Shown: piece after piece, positions 43,905 through 52,693 of the stretch
Layout of the letters: each line of letters starts with the position of its first letter
Numbering within the stretch: the stretch's first letter is position 1
Origin: Rhodobacter sp. SGA-6-6
GTDB lineage: Bacteria; Pseudomonadota; Alphaproteobacteria; Rhodobacterales; Rhodobacteraceae
Assembly: GCF_011043545.1 (NCBI RefSeq)
Contig: NZ_JAAKGP010000002.1
Coordinates: 434,001 to 498,000, forward strand
Direction: 5' to 3'
DNA: 64,000 bases
The notes under the pieces: generated by a model
Seen by the model: only the letters and a program-made list of their open reading frames with translations
What the model was told of the DNA's origin: nothing
The model's database searches: none
Translations under genes and position numbers: made by a program

Positions 43905-45413
43905 TCAGCCGGCGAACCACCCGGCATAGGTCTTGCGCAGGTCCGCCTTCTGCACCTTGCCCATGGCGTTGCGCGGCAGCGCCTCGACCACCACCGCAGC
44001 CTTCGGCTGCTTGAACCGCGCCAGCCGGTCGCGCAATCCGTCAAGCACCGCCTGCGGGTCCAGCGTGACGCCCGGCTGCGGCACCAGCACCGCGAAGACC
44101 GCCTCGCCGAAATCCGGGTGCGGCAGGCCGATCACCGCGCTTTCCAGCACGCCGGGCTGCGCGTCCAGTTCCGCCTCCACCTCCACCGGATAGATGTTGA
44201 AGCCGCCCGAGATCACCAGGTCCTTCGCCCGGCCGACGATCTGCACGTAACCTTCGGCATCCCGCCTCCCGATGTCGCCGGTGATGAACCAACCGTCCGG
44301 CCGCAGTTCCTCCGCCGTCTTCTCCGGCATCTGCCAGTAGCCGGCGAAGACGTTCGGGCCGCGCACCTCGATCACCCCGGCCTCGCCCGGCGCCACTTCG
44401 GCGCCCTCCGCCATGATCCGCAGGTCCACCCCGGGCAGCGGAAAGCCGACCGTCCCGGCCCGCCGCTCGCCCTCATAGGGGTTGGAGGTGTTCATGTTGG
44501 TCTCGGTCATGCCGTAGCGTTCGAGGATGCGGTGGCCGGTCCGCGCCTCGAAGGCCCGGTGGGTCTCGGCCAGCAGGGGCGCCGAGCCGGATACGAACAG
44601 CCGCATCCCCGCGGTCAGGTCGCGGGTGAAGCGGGGATCGTCCAGCAGCCGGGTGTAGAAGGTCGGCACCCCCATCATCGCGGTGGCCTGCGGCATCAGG
44701 CGCAGCACCGCCTCCAGGTCGAAGCCGGGCAGGAAGATCATCCTGCCGCCGGTCAAAAGCGCGATGTTCGAGGCCACGAACAGGCCGTGGGTGTGGAAGA
44801 TCGGCAGGGCGTGCAGCAGGACGTCGTCTTCGGTGAAGCGCCAGAGGTCGGCCAGCACCTCGGCATTCGACAGCAGGTTGCGGTGCGTCAGCATCGCCCC
44901 CTTCGACCGCCCGGTGGTGCCCGAGGTATAAAGGATCGCCGCCAGATCCTCCGGCCCCCGCGGCTCCGCCGCGATCTCCTCCGGCTGGTCCTCCATTGCC
45001 TCGGCGAAGGACCCCTGCCCCGTCCCGTCCAGCGTCATCAGCCTCGCGCCCTGCCCAGCCGCCACGGGCGTCAGCGCTTCCTCGCGGGCGGGGTCGCAGA
45101 GGAAGACCCGCGGCGTGGCGTTGCCGAGGAAATACGCCACCTCGGCCGGGGTATAGGCGGTGTTCAGCGGCAGGAAGACCGCGCCCGCCGCCACCGCCGC
45201 GCCGTAGACCGCCAGCGCCTGCGGCGACTTCGCCACCTGCACCGCCACCCGGTCGCCGGGCTTCACCCCCGCCGCCCGCAGCGCATGGGCCGCCCGCGCC
45301 AGCATGGCATGGAACACCCGGCCCGACAGCGCGCTGCCGTCCGCCAGGATCAGGAACGCCCCCTCCCGCCCCCGCAGCGGCGCGAAAAGCGCGTCGTAGA
45401 GCATGTTCGCCAT
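43905..45413 (-). CDS. matB: malonyl-CoA synthetase
   Basis: 502 residues, acyl-CoA synthetase (ANL) family. It strongly resembles MatB of Rhodopseudomonas: LPLNTAYTPAEVAYFLGNA, ILYTSGTTGRSKGAMLTHRNL (P-loop), ALPIFHTHGLFVASN, MGVPTFYTRLLDDPRF, ERYGMTETNMNTSNPY, and the catalytic Lys near the end (RNAMGKVQK). It activates malonate and methylmalonate with ATP and CoA. No malonate transporter or decarboxylase is adjacent. Confidence 0.94.
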   Translation of the reverse strand: MANMLYDALFAPLRGREGAFLILADGSALSGRVFHAMLARAAHALRAAGVKPGDRVAVQVAKSPQALAVYGAAVAAGAVFLPLNTAYTPAEVAYFLGNATPRVFLCDPAREEALTPVAAGQGARLMTLDGTGQGSFAEAMEDQPEEIAAEPRGPEDLAAILYTSGTTGRSKGAMLTHRNLLSNAEVLADLWRFTEDDVLLHALPIFHTHGLFVASNIALLTGGRMIFLPGFDLEAVLRLMPQATAMMGVPTFYTRLLDDPRFTRDLTAGMRLFVSGSAPLLAETHRAFEARTGHRILERYGMTETNMNTSNPYEGERRAGTVGFPLPGVDLRIMAEGAEVAPGEAGVIEVRGPNVFAGYWQMPEKTAEELRPDGWFITGDIGRRDAEGYVQIVGRAKDLVISGGFNIYPVEVEAELDAQPGVLESAVIGLPHPDFGEAVFAVLVPQPGVTLDPQAVLDGLRDRLARFKQPKAAVVVEALPRNAMGKVQKADLRKTYAGWFAG

Positions 45414-45598
45414 GGTCCCGGCCCCTTCTTGTCCTTGCCGCCATCTGGCATCTTCCGCCCCGGCTGCTCAACCCCGGGAAACAATCTGTCACCGCAGGGT
45501 CGAAGAAAGCCCCGCTTTCCCCTTCGCCCCGCCACAAAGCTGCCCGGCTCCGGCGGCAGAACGGGGCCATCGAAAGCGCGAACGGAAGGAGACGCACC

Positions 45599-45757
45599 AT
45601 GGCGAAGGCACTGACGATCCTGCAGAAGCTGGGCCTCTTCCGCCCGAAACAGGCGGAGGCGCAATCCGCCTTCGACCTGCGCCTGCAGCGGATGGGCGGG
45701 GTGAGACAGGTCACCGTCGCCCGCGCCGTGCTGTTCAGAACTGGACTGTCACATTAG
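45599..45757 (+). CDS. 52-residue basic hypothetical protein
   Basis: A very good ribosome site (GGAAGGAGA, 6 nt from the ATG) supports translation. The product (MAKALTILQKLGLFRPKQAE...) is basic, with no membrane segment or known domain. Its last 23 bp overlap the 3' end of mipZ on the opposite strand. It lies divergent from matB. Only the ribosome site and the ATG argue for it, so I treat it as probable rather than certain. Confidence 0.45.
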   Translation: MAKALTILQKLGLFRPKQAEAQSAFDLRLQRMGGVRQVTVARAVLFRTGLSH

Positions 45758-46544
45758 GCAGCCGCAGCGCGGCCATCAGGTCGCGCAATTCCTGCCGGGC
45801 GGCGATGTTCGACAGGTTCAACTGGTCGACGCCGGTGTCCTTCAGGTCCAGAAGCGTCAGGCCGCGCGGGAACAGCTCGCGGAAGATCACCCGTTCGGAA
45901 AAGCCCGGCGCCACGCGGAAGCCGATCCGCCGCGACAGATCTTCCAGCGCCGCACCCACCTTCTTCTTGTTGTGCATCTGCTGCGCGCCGAGGCGGTTGC
46001 GCAGCACGATCCAGTCGATCGGCCGCAGCCCGGCCTGCGCCCGCAACTGCCGCGCGCCCCAGACCATCTCGGCATAGATCGAGGGGCCTTTCACCTTGCC
46101 GGTCTCGGCGTCGATCCGGGCCAGCAGGTCGAAATCGACAAAGCTGTCGTTCATCGGCGTGACCAGGGTATCGGCCAGCGAATGCGCCACCTGCGAAAGC
46201 CGGGTGTGGCTGCCCGGGCAGTCGATGACGATGAAGTCCTTCACCGGGTCCATGTTCGCCACCGCCGCGGTCAGCCGCTGGTCGAAGGGGTTCTCGCCCG
46301 GCGCCAGCGTGGCGGGGTCGGCCTCGGGCAGGTCGCGGTAATCGGGCGAGGGCAGCTTCACCCCGGATTTCGCCATCCAGGCGCGGCGGTTCTCGACATA
46401 GCGGCCGAAAGTCTTCTGCCGCAGGTCGAGGTCCAGCGCGCCGACCCGGTGGCCCATGCGGGCCAGCGCGGTGGCGACGTGCATACAGGTGGTGGACTTG
46501 CCCGAGCCCCCCTTCTCGTTGCCGACAACGATGATATGCGCCAT
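45735..46544 (-). CDS. mipZ: division-plane positioning ATPase MipZ
   Basis: 269 residues. ParA/MinD superfamily with a deviant Walker A (NEKGGSGKSTTCMHVATALA), FIVIDCPGSHTRLSQVAH (Walker B region) and LDLDLRQKTFGRYVENR, all typical of MipZ. In Caulobacter it forms a bipolar gradient with ParB and inhibits FtsZ near the poles. It is monocistronic here. The 3' end overlaps a small opposing ORF by 23 bp. Confidence 0.94.
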   Translation of the reverse strand: MAHIIVVGNEKGGSGKSTTCMHVATALARMGHRVGALDLDLRQKTFGRYVENRRAWMAKSGVKLPSPDYRDLPEADPATLAPGENPFDQRLTAAVANMDPVKDFIVIDCPGSHTRLSQVAHSLADTLVTPMNDSFVDFDLLARIDAETGKVKGPSIYAEMVWGARQLRAQAGLRPIDWIVLRNRLGAQQMHNKKKVGAALEDLSRRIGFRVAPGFSERVIFRELFPRGLTLLDLKDTGVDQLNLSNIAARQELRDLMAALRLPNVTVQF

Positions 46545-46653
46545 GCCTGAACCCCTGCCCCGCGCGTCCCCTGTTCGGCGACATTCCGCCGGGCGACTAT
46601 AGGGGAAGGGGGCTACTCAAGGAAAGGCTCGGGGGCAAGGGGGCCTTGGCGGG

Positions 46654-47340
46654 TCAGCCCTGCGGCCCGTGGCAGGCGTCGCGGGCAAGGAACAGGGCCA
46701 GGCTCTTGTCCTCTTCCTCGGCGAAGGTTTCCTCGGTCGGGGTCAGGCTGCGGATGCGGTCCAGCCGAAAGGTGCGGAAATCCTGTCGCAGCTCGCACCA
46801 GCCGGTGACCATCCAGCCCTCGGCGAAGGTCCAGAGCGCCAGCGGGCGGAGGCGCCGGTCCGAGCGGAGGCCGGCCCCGTCGGCGTAGGACAAAAGGACC
46901 ACGCGCCGCTTGCGGATCGCCCGGCGCAGGGCGGCGGCATGGGGCGGCGTCGCCGCAGGCCGGGGAACGGCGAAATAGGGCGCATCGGCCAGGACGCGGG
47001 CCTCGGGCTGCGGCATCCCGGCCTGCAGCTTGGCCCGCACCTCGCGGGCAGCAAGGGCCAGGTCGCCGTCGCCGTTGCGTTCCACGAAGGACAGGCCGGC
47101 GGCAAGGGCGGCGATCTGGTCGTGGGTGAAGGCAACATTGGGCAGGTCGAAGCCGGGGCGCAGCAGATAGCCGATCCCGGCCTCGCCCTCGATCGGCAGG
47201 CCCGAGGCCTGGAGATGGGCGATGTCGCGGTAGACGGTGCGGGGGCTGACCTCCAGATGCCGGGCCAGATCCCCGGCCCGGCTGACGCCCCGGCTGCGCA
47301 ATTCTTGGACGAGGCGGAAAAGACGTTCGGCGCGGCGCAT
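46654..47340 (-). CDS. YafY-type HTH/WYL transcriptional regulator
   Basis: 228 residues. An N-terminal DeoR-like helix-turn-helix (MRRAERLFRLVQELRSRGVS, LARHLEVSPRTVYRDIAHL) precedes a WYL domain (about 130-215), where the signature is LALWTFAEGWMVTGWCELRQDFRTFRLDRI. WYL regulators often respond to nucleic acid or stress signals. The RidA gene is upstream on the same strand, 78 nt away; co-transcription is possible. Confidence 0.88.
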   Translation of the reverse strand: MRRAERLFRLVQELRSRGVSRAGDLARHLEVSPRTVYRDIAHLQASGLPIEGEAGIGYLLRPGFDLPNVAFTHDQIAALAAGLSFVERNGDGDLALAAREVRAKLQAGMPQPEARVLADAPYFAVPRPAATPPHAAALRRAIRKRRVVLLSYADGAGLRSDRRLRPLALWTFAEGWMVTGWCELRQDFRTFRLDRIRSLTPTEETFAEEEDKSLALFLARDACHGPQG

Positions 47341-47418
47341 CGGTCGGGGTCCGGTGAATGGGGCAAGCTTGCCATGGCACACCGGCCGGGCGCAAGCCGG
47401 CAGCACCGCGCCGGAAGG

Positions 47419-47817
47419 TCAATCCGCCGCCGTGGCCTCGATCTCGACCAGCAGGCCGGGCAGGGCAAGGCGGCCGACGCCGAGCAGGGTCATCGGCGGG
47501 CGGGCCCCGGCGGCACCGAGGCGGGCGCCCAGCAGGTCGAAGGCGGCCATGCAGGCATCGACATCGGTGGTATAGACCATCAGCCGGGTGATGTCGGCAA
47601 AGCCCATCCCGGCGGCGGCCAGCACCTGGCCGAGGTTATCCAGCGCCAGCCCCAGCTGCGCGCGCATGTCGCCGGGATGCTGCGGCGCGCCGGTCGCATC
47701 GACGGCGGTCTGCCCGGCGCAGGTCAGCTGGCGGCGGGCGCCGGCGACCAGTTCGGCCTGGTTGTAGCCGAGCGCCAGCGACCAGGGCCAGGGATTGACG
47801 GGGGTGCGGTTCATCAT
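47419..47817 (-). CDS. RidA/YjgF-family protein
   Basis: 132 residues. The family deaminates reactive enamines and imines from PLP enzymes. It carries SLALGYNQAELVAGARRQLTCAGQTAVD, LDNLGQVLAAAGMGFADITRLMVYTTD and a C-terminal P-x-x-T-L-x-G-V-x-x-L-A-x-P-x-x-L-V-E-I-E-A. The arginine expected near R-x-x-T-D in active RidA is not obvious, so this may be a non-archetypal member. The start is 47817 or 47814. Confidence 0.85.
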   Translation of the reverse strand: MMNRTPVNPWPWSLALGYNQAELVAGARRQLTCAGQTAVDATGAPQHPGDMRAQLGLALDNLGQVLAAAGMGFADITRLMVYTTDVDACMAAFDLLGARLGAAGARPPMTLLGVGRLALPGLLVEIEATAAD

Positions 47818-47895
47818 CTTGCGTCCTCGCAGGTTTGGGGAGGCAAGGAAGATCACGGCGCTGCTGACAGCGTGGTGTCAGGAGAGATGGGCACA

Positions 47896-47971
47896 GCTCG
47901 ACGAAACGCTCCTCGTCGCATTTCATGCGCCCGTCGCCGCCCCGCGAGGAGCGGCGAAGCCGGCGACGAGC
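47896..47971. repeat. short intergenic palindrome, CTCGTCG/CGACGAG family (copy d)
   Basis: GCTCG..CGAGC ends (47896-47900, 47967-47971) flank a 9-bp stem CGCTCCTCG (47907-47915)/CGAGGAGCG (47945-47953). It lies 12 nt beyond the rpmE terminator and 79 nt upstream of the RidA start. Confidence 0.6.
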
Positions 47972-47982
47972 TCCCCCAACGG

Positions 47983-48008
47983 AAAAGGGCGCGCCCTGCG
48001 GCGCGCCC
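47983..48008 (-). terminator. terminator of rplS-rpmE
   Basis: On the minus strand GGGCGCGCC pairs with GGCGCGCCC around GCAG, followed by TTTT. It lies 22 nt after the rpmE stop. Confidence 0.88.
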
Positions 48009-48030
48009 CTGTCCTTCGCGGCGGAAAGGC

Positions 48031-48252
48031 TCAGAAGCCGAGGCCCGCGTATTTGTTCTTGAACTTCGACACCCGGCCGCCGGTGTCCATCAGCTTGGCC
48101 GACTGGCCGGTCCAGGCCGGATGCGACAGCGGGTCGATGTCCAGCGACAGCGTCTCGCCTTCCTTCCCCCAGGTGGAGCGGGTGCGGTAGGTGGTGCCGT
48201 CGGTCATCTTCACTTCGATGAAGTGATAGTCGGGGTGAATGCCCTCTTTCAT
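48031..48252 (-). CDS. rpmE: 50S ribosomal protein L31, zinc-independent type
   Basis: 73 residues. [20 protein letters not shown], then [28 protein letters not shown]. It has no cysteines, so it is the C-minus (non-zinc) form, as is usual in alphaproteobacteria. It lies 14 nt after rplS in the same transcript. Confidence 0.95.
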   Translation of the reverse strand: MKEGIHPDYHFIEVKMTDGTTYRTRSTWGKEGETLSLDIDPLSHPAWTGQSAKLMDTGGRVSKFKNKYAGLGF

Positions 48253-48266
48253 CTCTCCGGCCCTCC

Positions 48267-48641
48267 TTATTCGGCTTTGGCTTTGTAGGTGCTGTCTTCG
48301 GCGATCCGGGCGGATTTGCCGCGGCGGGCGCGCAGGTAGTAGAGCTTGGCGCGGCGGACGCGGCCGCGGCGGACCACCTCGATCGAGTCGATGTTGGTCG
48401 AGTAGAGCGGGAACACCCGTTCCACGCCTTCGCCGAAGGAAATCTTGCGGACGGTGAACGAGGCGGCCAGCGTGGCGCCGCCCTTGCGGCCGATGCAGAC
48501 GCCTTCGTAGTTCTGCACCCGCGAGCGCGAGCCTTCGGTCACCTTGTAGCCGACGCGCACGGTGTCGCCGGCCTTGAAGTCGGGGATGGTCTTGCCGAGG
48601 GCGGCGATCTGCTCCGCCTCGATCTGGGCGATGAGGTTCAT
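48267..48641 (-). CDS. rplS: 50S ribosomal protein L19
   Basis: 124 residues. [30 protein letters not shown], then [43 protein letters not shown] and [19 protein letters not shown], the usual L19 core. It has its own promoter 200 nt upstream although trmD lies directly upstream on the same strand, so it can be made independently of the ffh-trmD operon. Confidence 0.96.
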   Translation of the reverse strand: MNLIAQIEAEQIAALGKTIPDFKAGDTVRVGYKVTEGSRSRVQNYEGVCIGRKGGATLAASFTVRKISFGEGVERVFPLYSTNIDSIEVVRRGRVRRAKLYYLRARRGKSARIAEDSTYKAKAE

Positions 48642-48846
48642 GCGCCGGTCTCCATATCTGCCTGCGGTGGTCCCGCAGAGGTGATGCCGTGCCAGAGCTC
48701 CCGGTCTTCTCTCGGGTCCCCGTCTTGCGACGAGCCCGCCGGAGGTGGCGCCTGCTTTTCGATCTGCCGCCCCTTCGCGGTGGCCCCGCCGAAGAAGGCG
48801 GGCAGGCAAAGGGAATCGGGTCCGGCGGCCTGATGGCCCCGGACCG
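48642..48846 (-). promoter_or_regulatory. long rplS 5' leader with hairpins
   Basis: From the promoter at 48853 to the rplS ATG is about 205 nt. Hairpins include CTGCGG..CCGCAG (48664-48680) close to the start and CCCGCC..GGCGGG (48785-48802). Length and structure suggest a ribosomal-protein leader; no known Rfam-type motif is recognised by eye. Confidence 0.4.
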
Positions 48847-48852
48847 GGGGCG

Positions 48853-48881
48853 TATAGGGCGGGCGGGGGCCCGGGTCAAGC
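48853..48881 (-). promoter_or_regulatory. sigma-70-type promoter of rplS-rpmE
   Basis: TTGACC (48876-48881) and TATACG (48853-48858) on the minus strand, spacing 17 nt, starting 15 nt after the trmD stop. Confidence 0.7.
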
Positions 48882-48895
48882 GCGGCGTGGGGCCT

Positions 48896-49717
48896 TCAGC
48901 TGCCCTTGCGGGCCCGATGCGCGGCCCAGAGGTCGGGGCGGCGCTCGGCCGTCAGCGCCTCGGACAGCGCGCGGCGCCAGCGGGCGATCTCGGCATGGTT
49001 GCCGCCGGTCAGCACCGCGGGAATTTCCCGGCCTTCCCAGACCTGCGGGCGGGTGAACTGCGGGTGTTCCAGCAGGCCGTCGGAGAAGCTTTCCTCTTCG
49101 GTCGAGGCGGCATTGCCGAGGACGCCGGGCAGAAGCCGCACCACCGCGTCCAGCATCGCCTGCGCGGCGATCTCGCCGCCGGTCAGGACGAAATCGCCCA
49201 AGGAGACCTCCTCGATGCCGCGGGCGTCGAGGACGCGCTGGTCCACCCCCTCGAACCGGCCGCAGAGCAGGGTGAGGCCGCGGCAGGCGGCCAGGCGACG
49301 GGCCATCGGCTGGTCGAAGCGCTGCCCGCGCGGGGAAAGATAGAGGACGGGCCAGAGCGCCCGGTCCTCCGGCGCGCCCTGCATCGCGGCGGCCAGCGCG
49401 GCATCCACGACATCGGCGCGCAGCACCATGCCGGCGCCGCCGCCGGCCGGGGTATCGTCGACATTGCGGTGGCGGCCCTGGCCGAAGTCGCGCAGCGGGA
49501 TGGGCGTCAGCCGCCAGAGGCCACTGTCCAGCGCCTTGCCGGTCAGCGACAGGCCGAGCGTGCCGGGGAAGGCCTCGGGGAACAGCGTGATCACCCGTGC
49601 CTCGAAGGCGCCCTGCAGGCGCGGCGGCCCTGCCATCAGGTCGCGCGGCGTCAGGCTGGCGCCGATCGACAGGCGGCCGTGGCTTTTCGGCTTCGGAGGG
49701 GCGGCGGGATCGGTCAT
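48896..49717 (-). CDS. trmD: tRNA (guanine-37-N1)-methyltransferase
   Basis: 273 residues. SPOUT methyltransferase for m1G37. Core: [44 protein letters not shown] (conserved DDxPxGGGxGM), [31 protein letters not shown], and [18 protein letters not shown]. An about 45-residue N-terminal extension ([17 protein letters not shown]) precedes the core. It is co-directional with rimM, with a membrane-protein gene between. Last gene of the ffh operon. Confidence 0.95.
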   Translation of the reverse strand: MTDPAAPPKPKSHGRLSIGASLTPRDLMAGPPRLQGAFEARVITLFPEAFPGTLGLSLTGKALDSGLWRLTPIPLRDFGQGRHRNVDDTPAGGGAGMVLRADVVDAALAAAMQGAPEDRALWPVLYLSPRGQRFDQPMARRLAACRGLTLLCGRFEGVDQRVLDARGIEEVSLGDFVLTGGEIAAQAMLDAVVRLLPGVLGNAASTEEESFSDGLLEHPQFTRPQVWEGREIPAVLTGGNHAEIARWRRALSEALTAERRPDLWAAHRARKGS

Positions 49718-49757
49718 GGCCGGGTTATCCGGGGATTCCGGCCCGGCATCAAGGGGG

Positions 49758-50687
49758 CTAGGTCGGCAGCAGGGTTCCGATCCGGGGACGGACCTTGGCC
49801 CGCGGCGCGGCGCGGTGGCCGAGCGCACCCATCAGCGCGGCGTGGTCGGCGGCCAGCTGGCCGGGCAGGCCGCCGGCGGCCAGCGCCTCCAGCGCGGCGC
49901 GGTCGGGGAATTGCGGCTGGCGGTCGGGCAGCATCCGGGCCAGCGCCGCGGCGCGCGGCAGCAGCAGGCGCAGCGCGGCCCGGTCGGTCCCCGCGGCGCG
50001 GAAGGCGGCGCGCATCGCGGTGGGGGTGGTGTTGGCGGCGAAACGCTCGGGCTCGGTCGCCCAGATCATCATCGCCTCGCGCAGCGCGGCGTGGCGGGAC
50101 GGCGCGGCCTCCAGCGCATCGGCCAGAAGCGCCAGCCGCTGCCAGGCGTCGGCTTCGTCCAGCACGTCGTCCAGCAGCGGGCCGACCTCGGCCAGCGGCG
50201 CGTCACCGGCAAGGGCGAGGAGCGGTGCCACCTCCTCCTCGGGGCTGGCATGGGGAGGCTGCCGGGGCGTCGCGGGCCCGGGCTTCAGCGCCCGGTCCAG
50301 CGTCAGTCCGCGGGCCAGCGCGCTCTCGCCGTTCCAGACCAGCCGCGAGACCGGCACCGCCAGGAAGGACACCGCCAGCGGCAGGAAGGGGTGCAGCATC
50401 GGCAGGTGGCCGGTGACGCCGCCGATGCCGCGGCCGATGCCGAACAGCACGGCGACCAGCAGGACCTGCGTCAGCACCTGGGTCAACGCCGAGAGCAGCA
50501 TCTGCGGGTCCAGCCAGTCGCGGTTGCGCTGCGGCCAGTGATGCGGGCGCAACAGCACCAGCCAGAACACGAAGAGCGAGACGAAGGGCGGCAGCATGGC
50601 CCAGCCGTAGCCGGACAGCCCGGCCAGGAGCGGCCCGAAATACAGCAGCGCCGTCGCCGCCTGCAGCAGTCTTGCCCGAATGGCCAT
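49758..50687 (-). CDS. hypothetical membrane protein between rimM and trmD
   Basis: 309 residues. The first about 120 residues hold three or four membrane helices ([70 protein letters not shown]). The rest is an Ala-rich soluble helical domain. The ATG at 50687 has GGAGAGGGATCGG before it and is preferred over a TTG five codons upstream. It has no recognised family. It lies 57 nt from the rimM stop. Confidence 0.75.
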   Translation of the reverse strand: MAIRARLLQAATALLYFGPLLAGLSGYGWAMLPPFVSLFVFWLVLLRPHHWPQRNRDWLDPQMLLSALTQVLTQVLLVAVLFGIGRGIGGVTGHLPMLHPFLPLAVSFLAVPVSRLVWNGESALARGLTLDRALKPGPATPRQPPHASPEEEVAPLLALAGDAPLAEVGPLLDDVLDEADAWQRLALLADALEAAPSRHAALREAMMIWATEPERFAANTTPTAMRAAFRAAGTDRAALRLLLPRAAALARMLPDRQPQFPDRAALEALAAGGLPGQLAADHAALMGALGHRAAPRAKVRPRIGTLLPT

Positions 50688-50744
50688 CCGATCCCTCTCC
50701 AACCCGGGCAGGGGCCTGGCCGCCCGGCCCGAGGGAAGCGGCTG

Positions 50745-51251
50745 TCAGTCCAGCCCCTCGGGCACGTCGACGACCATCGAACCACCTGCAACATCCACAG
50801 TCGGGACCGTTGCAACCGTAAATGGCAGAAGAAGGGCGGATTTGGGACCATTCAGGCGAATTTCGAGAATATCGCCCGCCCCATGATTGTGCACGGCCGT
50901 CACCGTGCCGATCTCGGCGCCGCCAGTATCGCGCACCCGCAGGCCGATCAGGTCGGCATGGTAGAACTCGTCGTCCGGCAGCTTGGGCAGCCGGGCGCGG
51001 TCGGCGTAAAGCTCGGTGCCCTTCAGGGCATCGGCCTCCTCCTTGGTGGCGACGCCCGAAAGCCGGGCGCCGAGGCCGCCCGCGACCGGGCGGGTCAGCC
51101 TGACCGTGAAGCTGCGGCTGCCGTCCTTCGTCCACAGCGGGCCGTAGGAGGCGATGTCGCTGGCCTCGGTGCAGAAGCTTTTCAGCCGCACCTCGCCCTG
51201 GACCCCGAAGGCCCCGGCGATGGCGCCGACGCAGACGCGCTCTTCGCTCAT
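50745..51251 (-). CDS. rimM: ribosome maturation factor RimM
   Basis: 168 residues. It assists 30S head assembly. N-terminal beta-barrel domain with VGAIAGAFGVQGEVRLKSF, linker, then PRC barrel (EFYHADLIGLRVRDTGGAEIGTV...LPFTVATVPTVDVAGGSMVVDVPEGL). The ATG overlaps the small upstream gene by 4 bp, which itself overlaps rpsP, so the trio is translationally coupled. Confidence 0.94.
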   Translation of the reverse strand: MSEERVCVGAIAGAFGVQGEVRLKSFCTEASDIASYGPLWTKDGSRSFTVRLTRPVAGGLGARLSGVATKEEADALKGTELYADRARLPKLPDDEFYHADLIGLRVRDTGGAEIGTVTAVHNHGAGDILEIRLNGPKSALLLPFTVATVPTVDVAGGSMVVDVPEGLD

Positions 51252-51415
51252 GGTGCAACCCCGTTGCAGAAGCCGCGCCGGTCCCAGGCCCCGCCGGCAT
51301 CGAGGCAGGCATCCGCCTGCCCCGCCTGCCCGATCTTCAGCCCCGCCCAGAAGGCGGCGCCGCAGAGGGCAAGCGTGATCGTGCGCCGGACGAGGCCCAG
51401 GCCGGGGATCATCAT
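51248..51415 (-). CDS. 55-residue membrane protein between rpsP and rimM
   Basis: The start [21 protein letters not shown] overlaps the rpsP stop by 4 bp, and the TGA overlaps the rimM ATG by 4 bp. One hydrophobic helix (residues about 12-30) is followed by a short tail with two cysteines ([15 protein letters not shown]), which could be a periplasmic disulfide. The two ATGA overlaps make translation very likely. The function is unknown; no larger ORF explains this gap. Confidence 0.7.
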   Translation of the reverse strand: MMIPGLGLVRRTITLALCGAAFWAGLKIGQAGQADACLDAGGAWDRRGFCNGVAP

Positions 51416-51765
51416 TCCTCGGCGGGCGCCGCGGAACGGGCGGCCTTCTTGGCGGCGCGCTCGGCCATGGCCTTGCCGGGGACGGCGGCCTTGGGGTTCG
51501 ACCGTTCGGTCTTCGGACGGGCGCCGGCGGCTTCCAGGAAGCGGGCCACGCGGTCGGTCGGCTGGGCGCCCTGCGACAGCCAGTGCTGCACGCGCTCCAG
51601 GTTCATCACGACGCGCTTCTCGTCGTCCTTGGCCAGCAGCGGGTTGTAGGTGCCCAGCTTCTCGATGAAGCGGCCGTCGCGCGGCATGCGCGAGTCGGAG
51701 GCGACGATCGAGTAGAACGGGCGCTTCTTCGAGCCGCCGCGGGCGAGACGGATTTTCATAGCCAT
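51412..51765 (-). CDS. rpsP: 30S ribosomal protein S16
   Basis: 117 residues. [44 protein letters not shown] is given here only as its core: [13 protein letters not shown] and [15 protein letters not shown]-terminal Ala/Lys extension (after about residue 85) is typical of alphaproteobacteria. It lies 44 nt after the chorismate mutase gene in a long minus-strand operon. Confidence 0.96.
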   Translation of the reverse strand: MAMKIRLARGGSKKRPFYSIVASDSRMPRDGRFIEKLGTYNPLLAKDDEKRVVMNLERVQHWLSQGAQPTDRVARFLEAAGARPKTERSNPKAAVPGKAMAERAAKKAARSAAPAEE

Positions 51766-51809
51766 GGGTTTTCTCCTTTGGATGGCTGGTTTGGACGGGG
51801 AACCCCGCC

Positions 51810-52103
51810 CTACTTCTGGAAACTTTCGTGGTGTCGGATCACTTCACTGATGATGAAGTTCAGGAATTTCCGGGCGAACTCCGGGTCGAGGTCGGCCTCT
51901 TCGGCCAGGCGCTGCAACCTTTCGATCTGCCGGGCTTCGCGCGCCGGGTCCGACGGCGGAAGGGCGTGTTCGGCCTTGAGCTTGCCCACGGCCTGGGTGC
52001 GCTTGAACCTTTCGGCCAGCGTGAAGACGAGGATGGCGTCCAGCCGGTCGATCGAGGCGCGGTGTTCCAGCAGAAGGCTGGCGGCTCTGGTCGCGGCGTC
52101 CAT
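51810..52103 (-). CDS. chorismate mutase, AroQ type
   Basis: 97 residues, monofunctional all-helical fold. [48 protein letters not shown] holds the catalytic Arg/Lys/Glu pattern of the AroQ class. It makes prephenate for TyrC and phenylalanine synthesis. The start overlaps the upstream GNAT stop by 1 nt. The position between acetyltransferase and rpsP genes is characteristic of the ffh-rpsP region in rhodobacters. Confidence 0.9.
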   Translation of the reverse strand: MDAATRAASLLLEHRASIDRLDAILVFTLAERFKRTQAVGKLKAEHALPPSDPAREARQIERLQRLAEEADLDPEFARKFLNFIISEVIRHHESFQK

Positions 52104-52693
52104 CAGTCGGCTCCTCCGGTCTGCGTGTCCTTGCGGGATTCCCCGGCCATGGCGTGGCGGAACAGCATCGCGCCGTCCTCCTCGCTTTCCGCCGTCGCCC
52201 CCAGCCGCTGCGCCAGCCGGGCCGAGCGTTCATTGCCCGTGGCGACATAGCTGACCAGCCCGGGCAGGTTCAGCGCACGGGCATGGGCCAGCGCGGCAGC
52301 GGCGGCCTCCTGCGCCAGGCCCTGTCCCTGCGCGGAGGGGCGGAACAGCCAGCCGAGTTCCGGCTCGCGGTCCCCCGGCTCGAACCCGATCAGCGCGAAG
52401 CCGAGGGCATCGCCGCCCGCGAGCGGCTCCACCGCCCAGGGGCCGTGGCCGCGCAGGAGCCAGGTGCCGACGGTGGCGGCGAATTCGGTGAAGGCCTCGT
52501 CCCGGGTGAAGGGGCCGCCCAGGTCGGGGCCGGCCGGGCCGCAGAAGATTTCCGCCCAGGCGTCGAAATCCGCCAGCCGCGGCGCGCGCAGGCGCAGACG
52601 TTCGGTCTCCAGCACCGGCAGATGCGCCGACAGCGCGGCGGCGAAATCGGCGGCAGGGCCGGGGATCGGGGTCTCGTGCGGGGCGCGGGTCAT
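52103..52693 (-). CDS. GNAT acetyltransferase (RimJ/RimL type), tandem member 4
   Basis: 196 residues. Core: VLETERLRLRAPRLADFDAWAEIF, PELGWLFRPSAQGQGLAQEAAAAAL (acetyl-CoA loop Q-x-x-G-x-x), and YVATGNERSARLAQRLG. The about 22-residue N-terminal extension is unique among the four. It overlaps its neighbours on both sides by 1-4 bp. Substrate unknown; relatives modify ribosomal proteins or small molecules. Confidence 0.88.
   Translation of the reverse strand: MTRAPHETPIPGPAADFAAALSAHLPVLETERLRLRAPRLADFDAWAEIFCGPAGPDLGGPFTRDEAFTEFAATVGTWLLRGHGPWAVEPLAGGDALGFALIGFEPGDREPELGWLFRPSAQGQGLAQEAAAAALAHARALNLPGLVSYVATGNERSARLAQRLGATAESEEDGAMLFRHAMAGESRKDTQTGGAD

Noticed and set aside
48031-48879. A longer start for the L31 frame
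   Set aside because: The upstream part overlaps rplS in another frame; L31 begins [10 protein letters not shown] at 48252.
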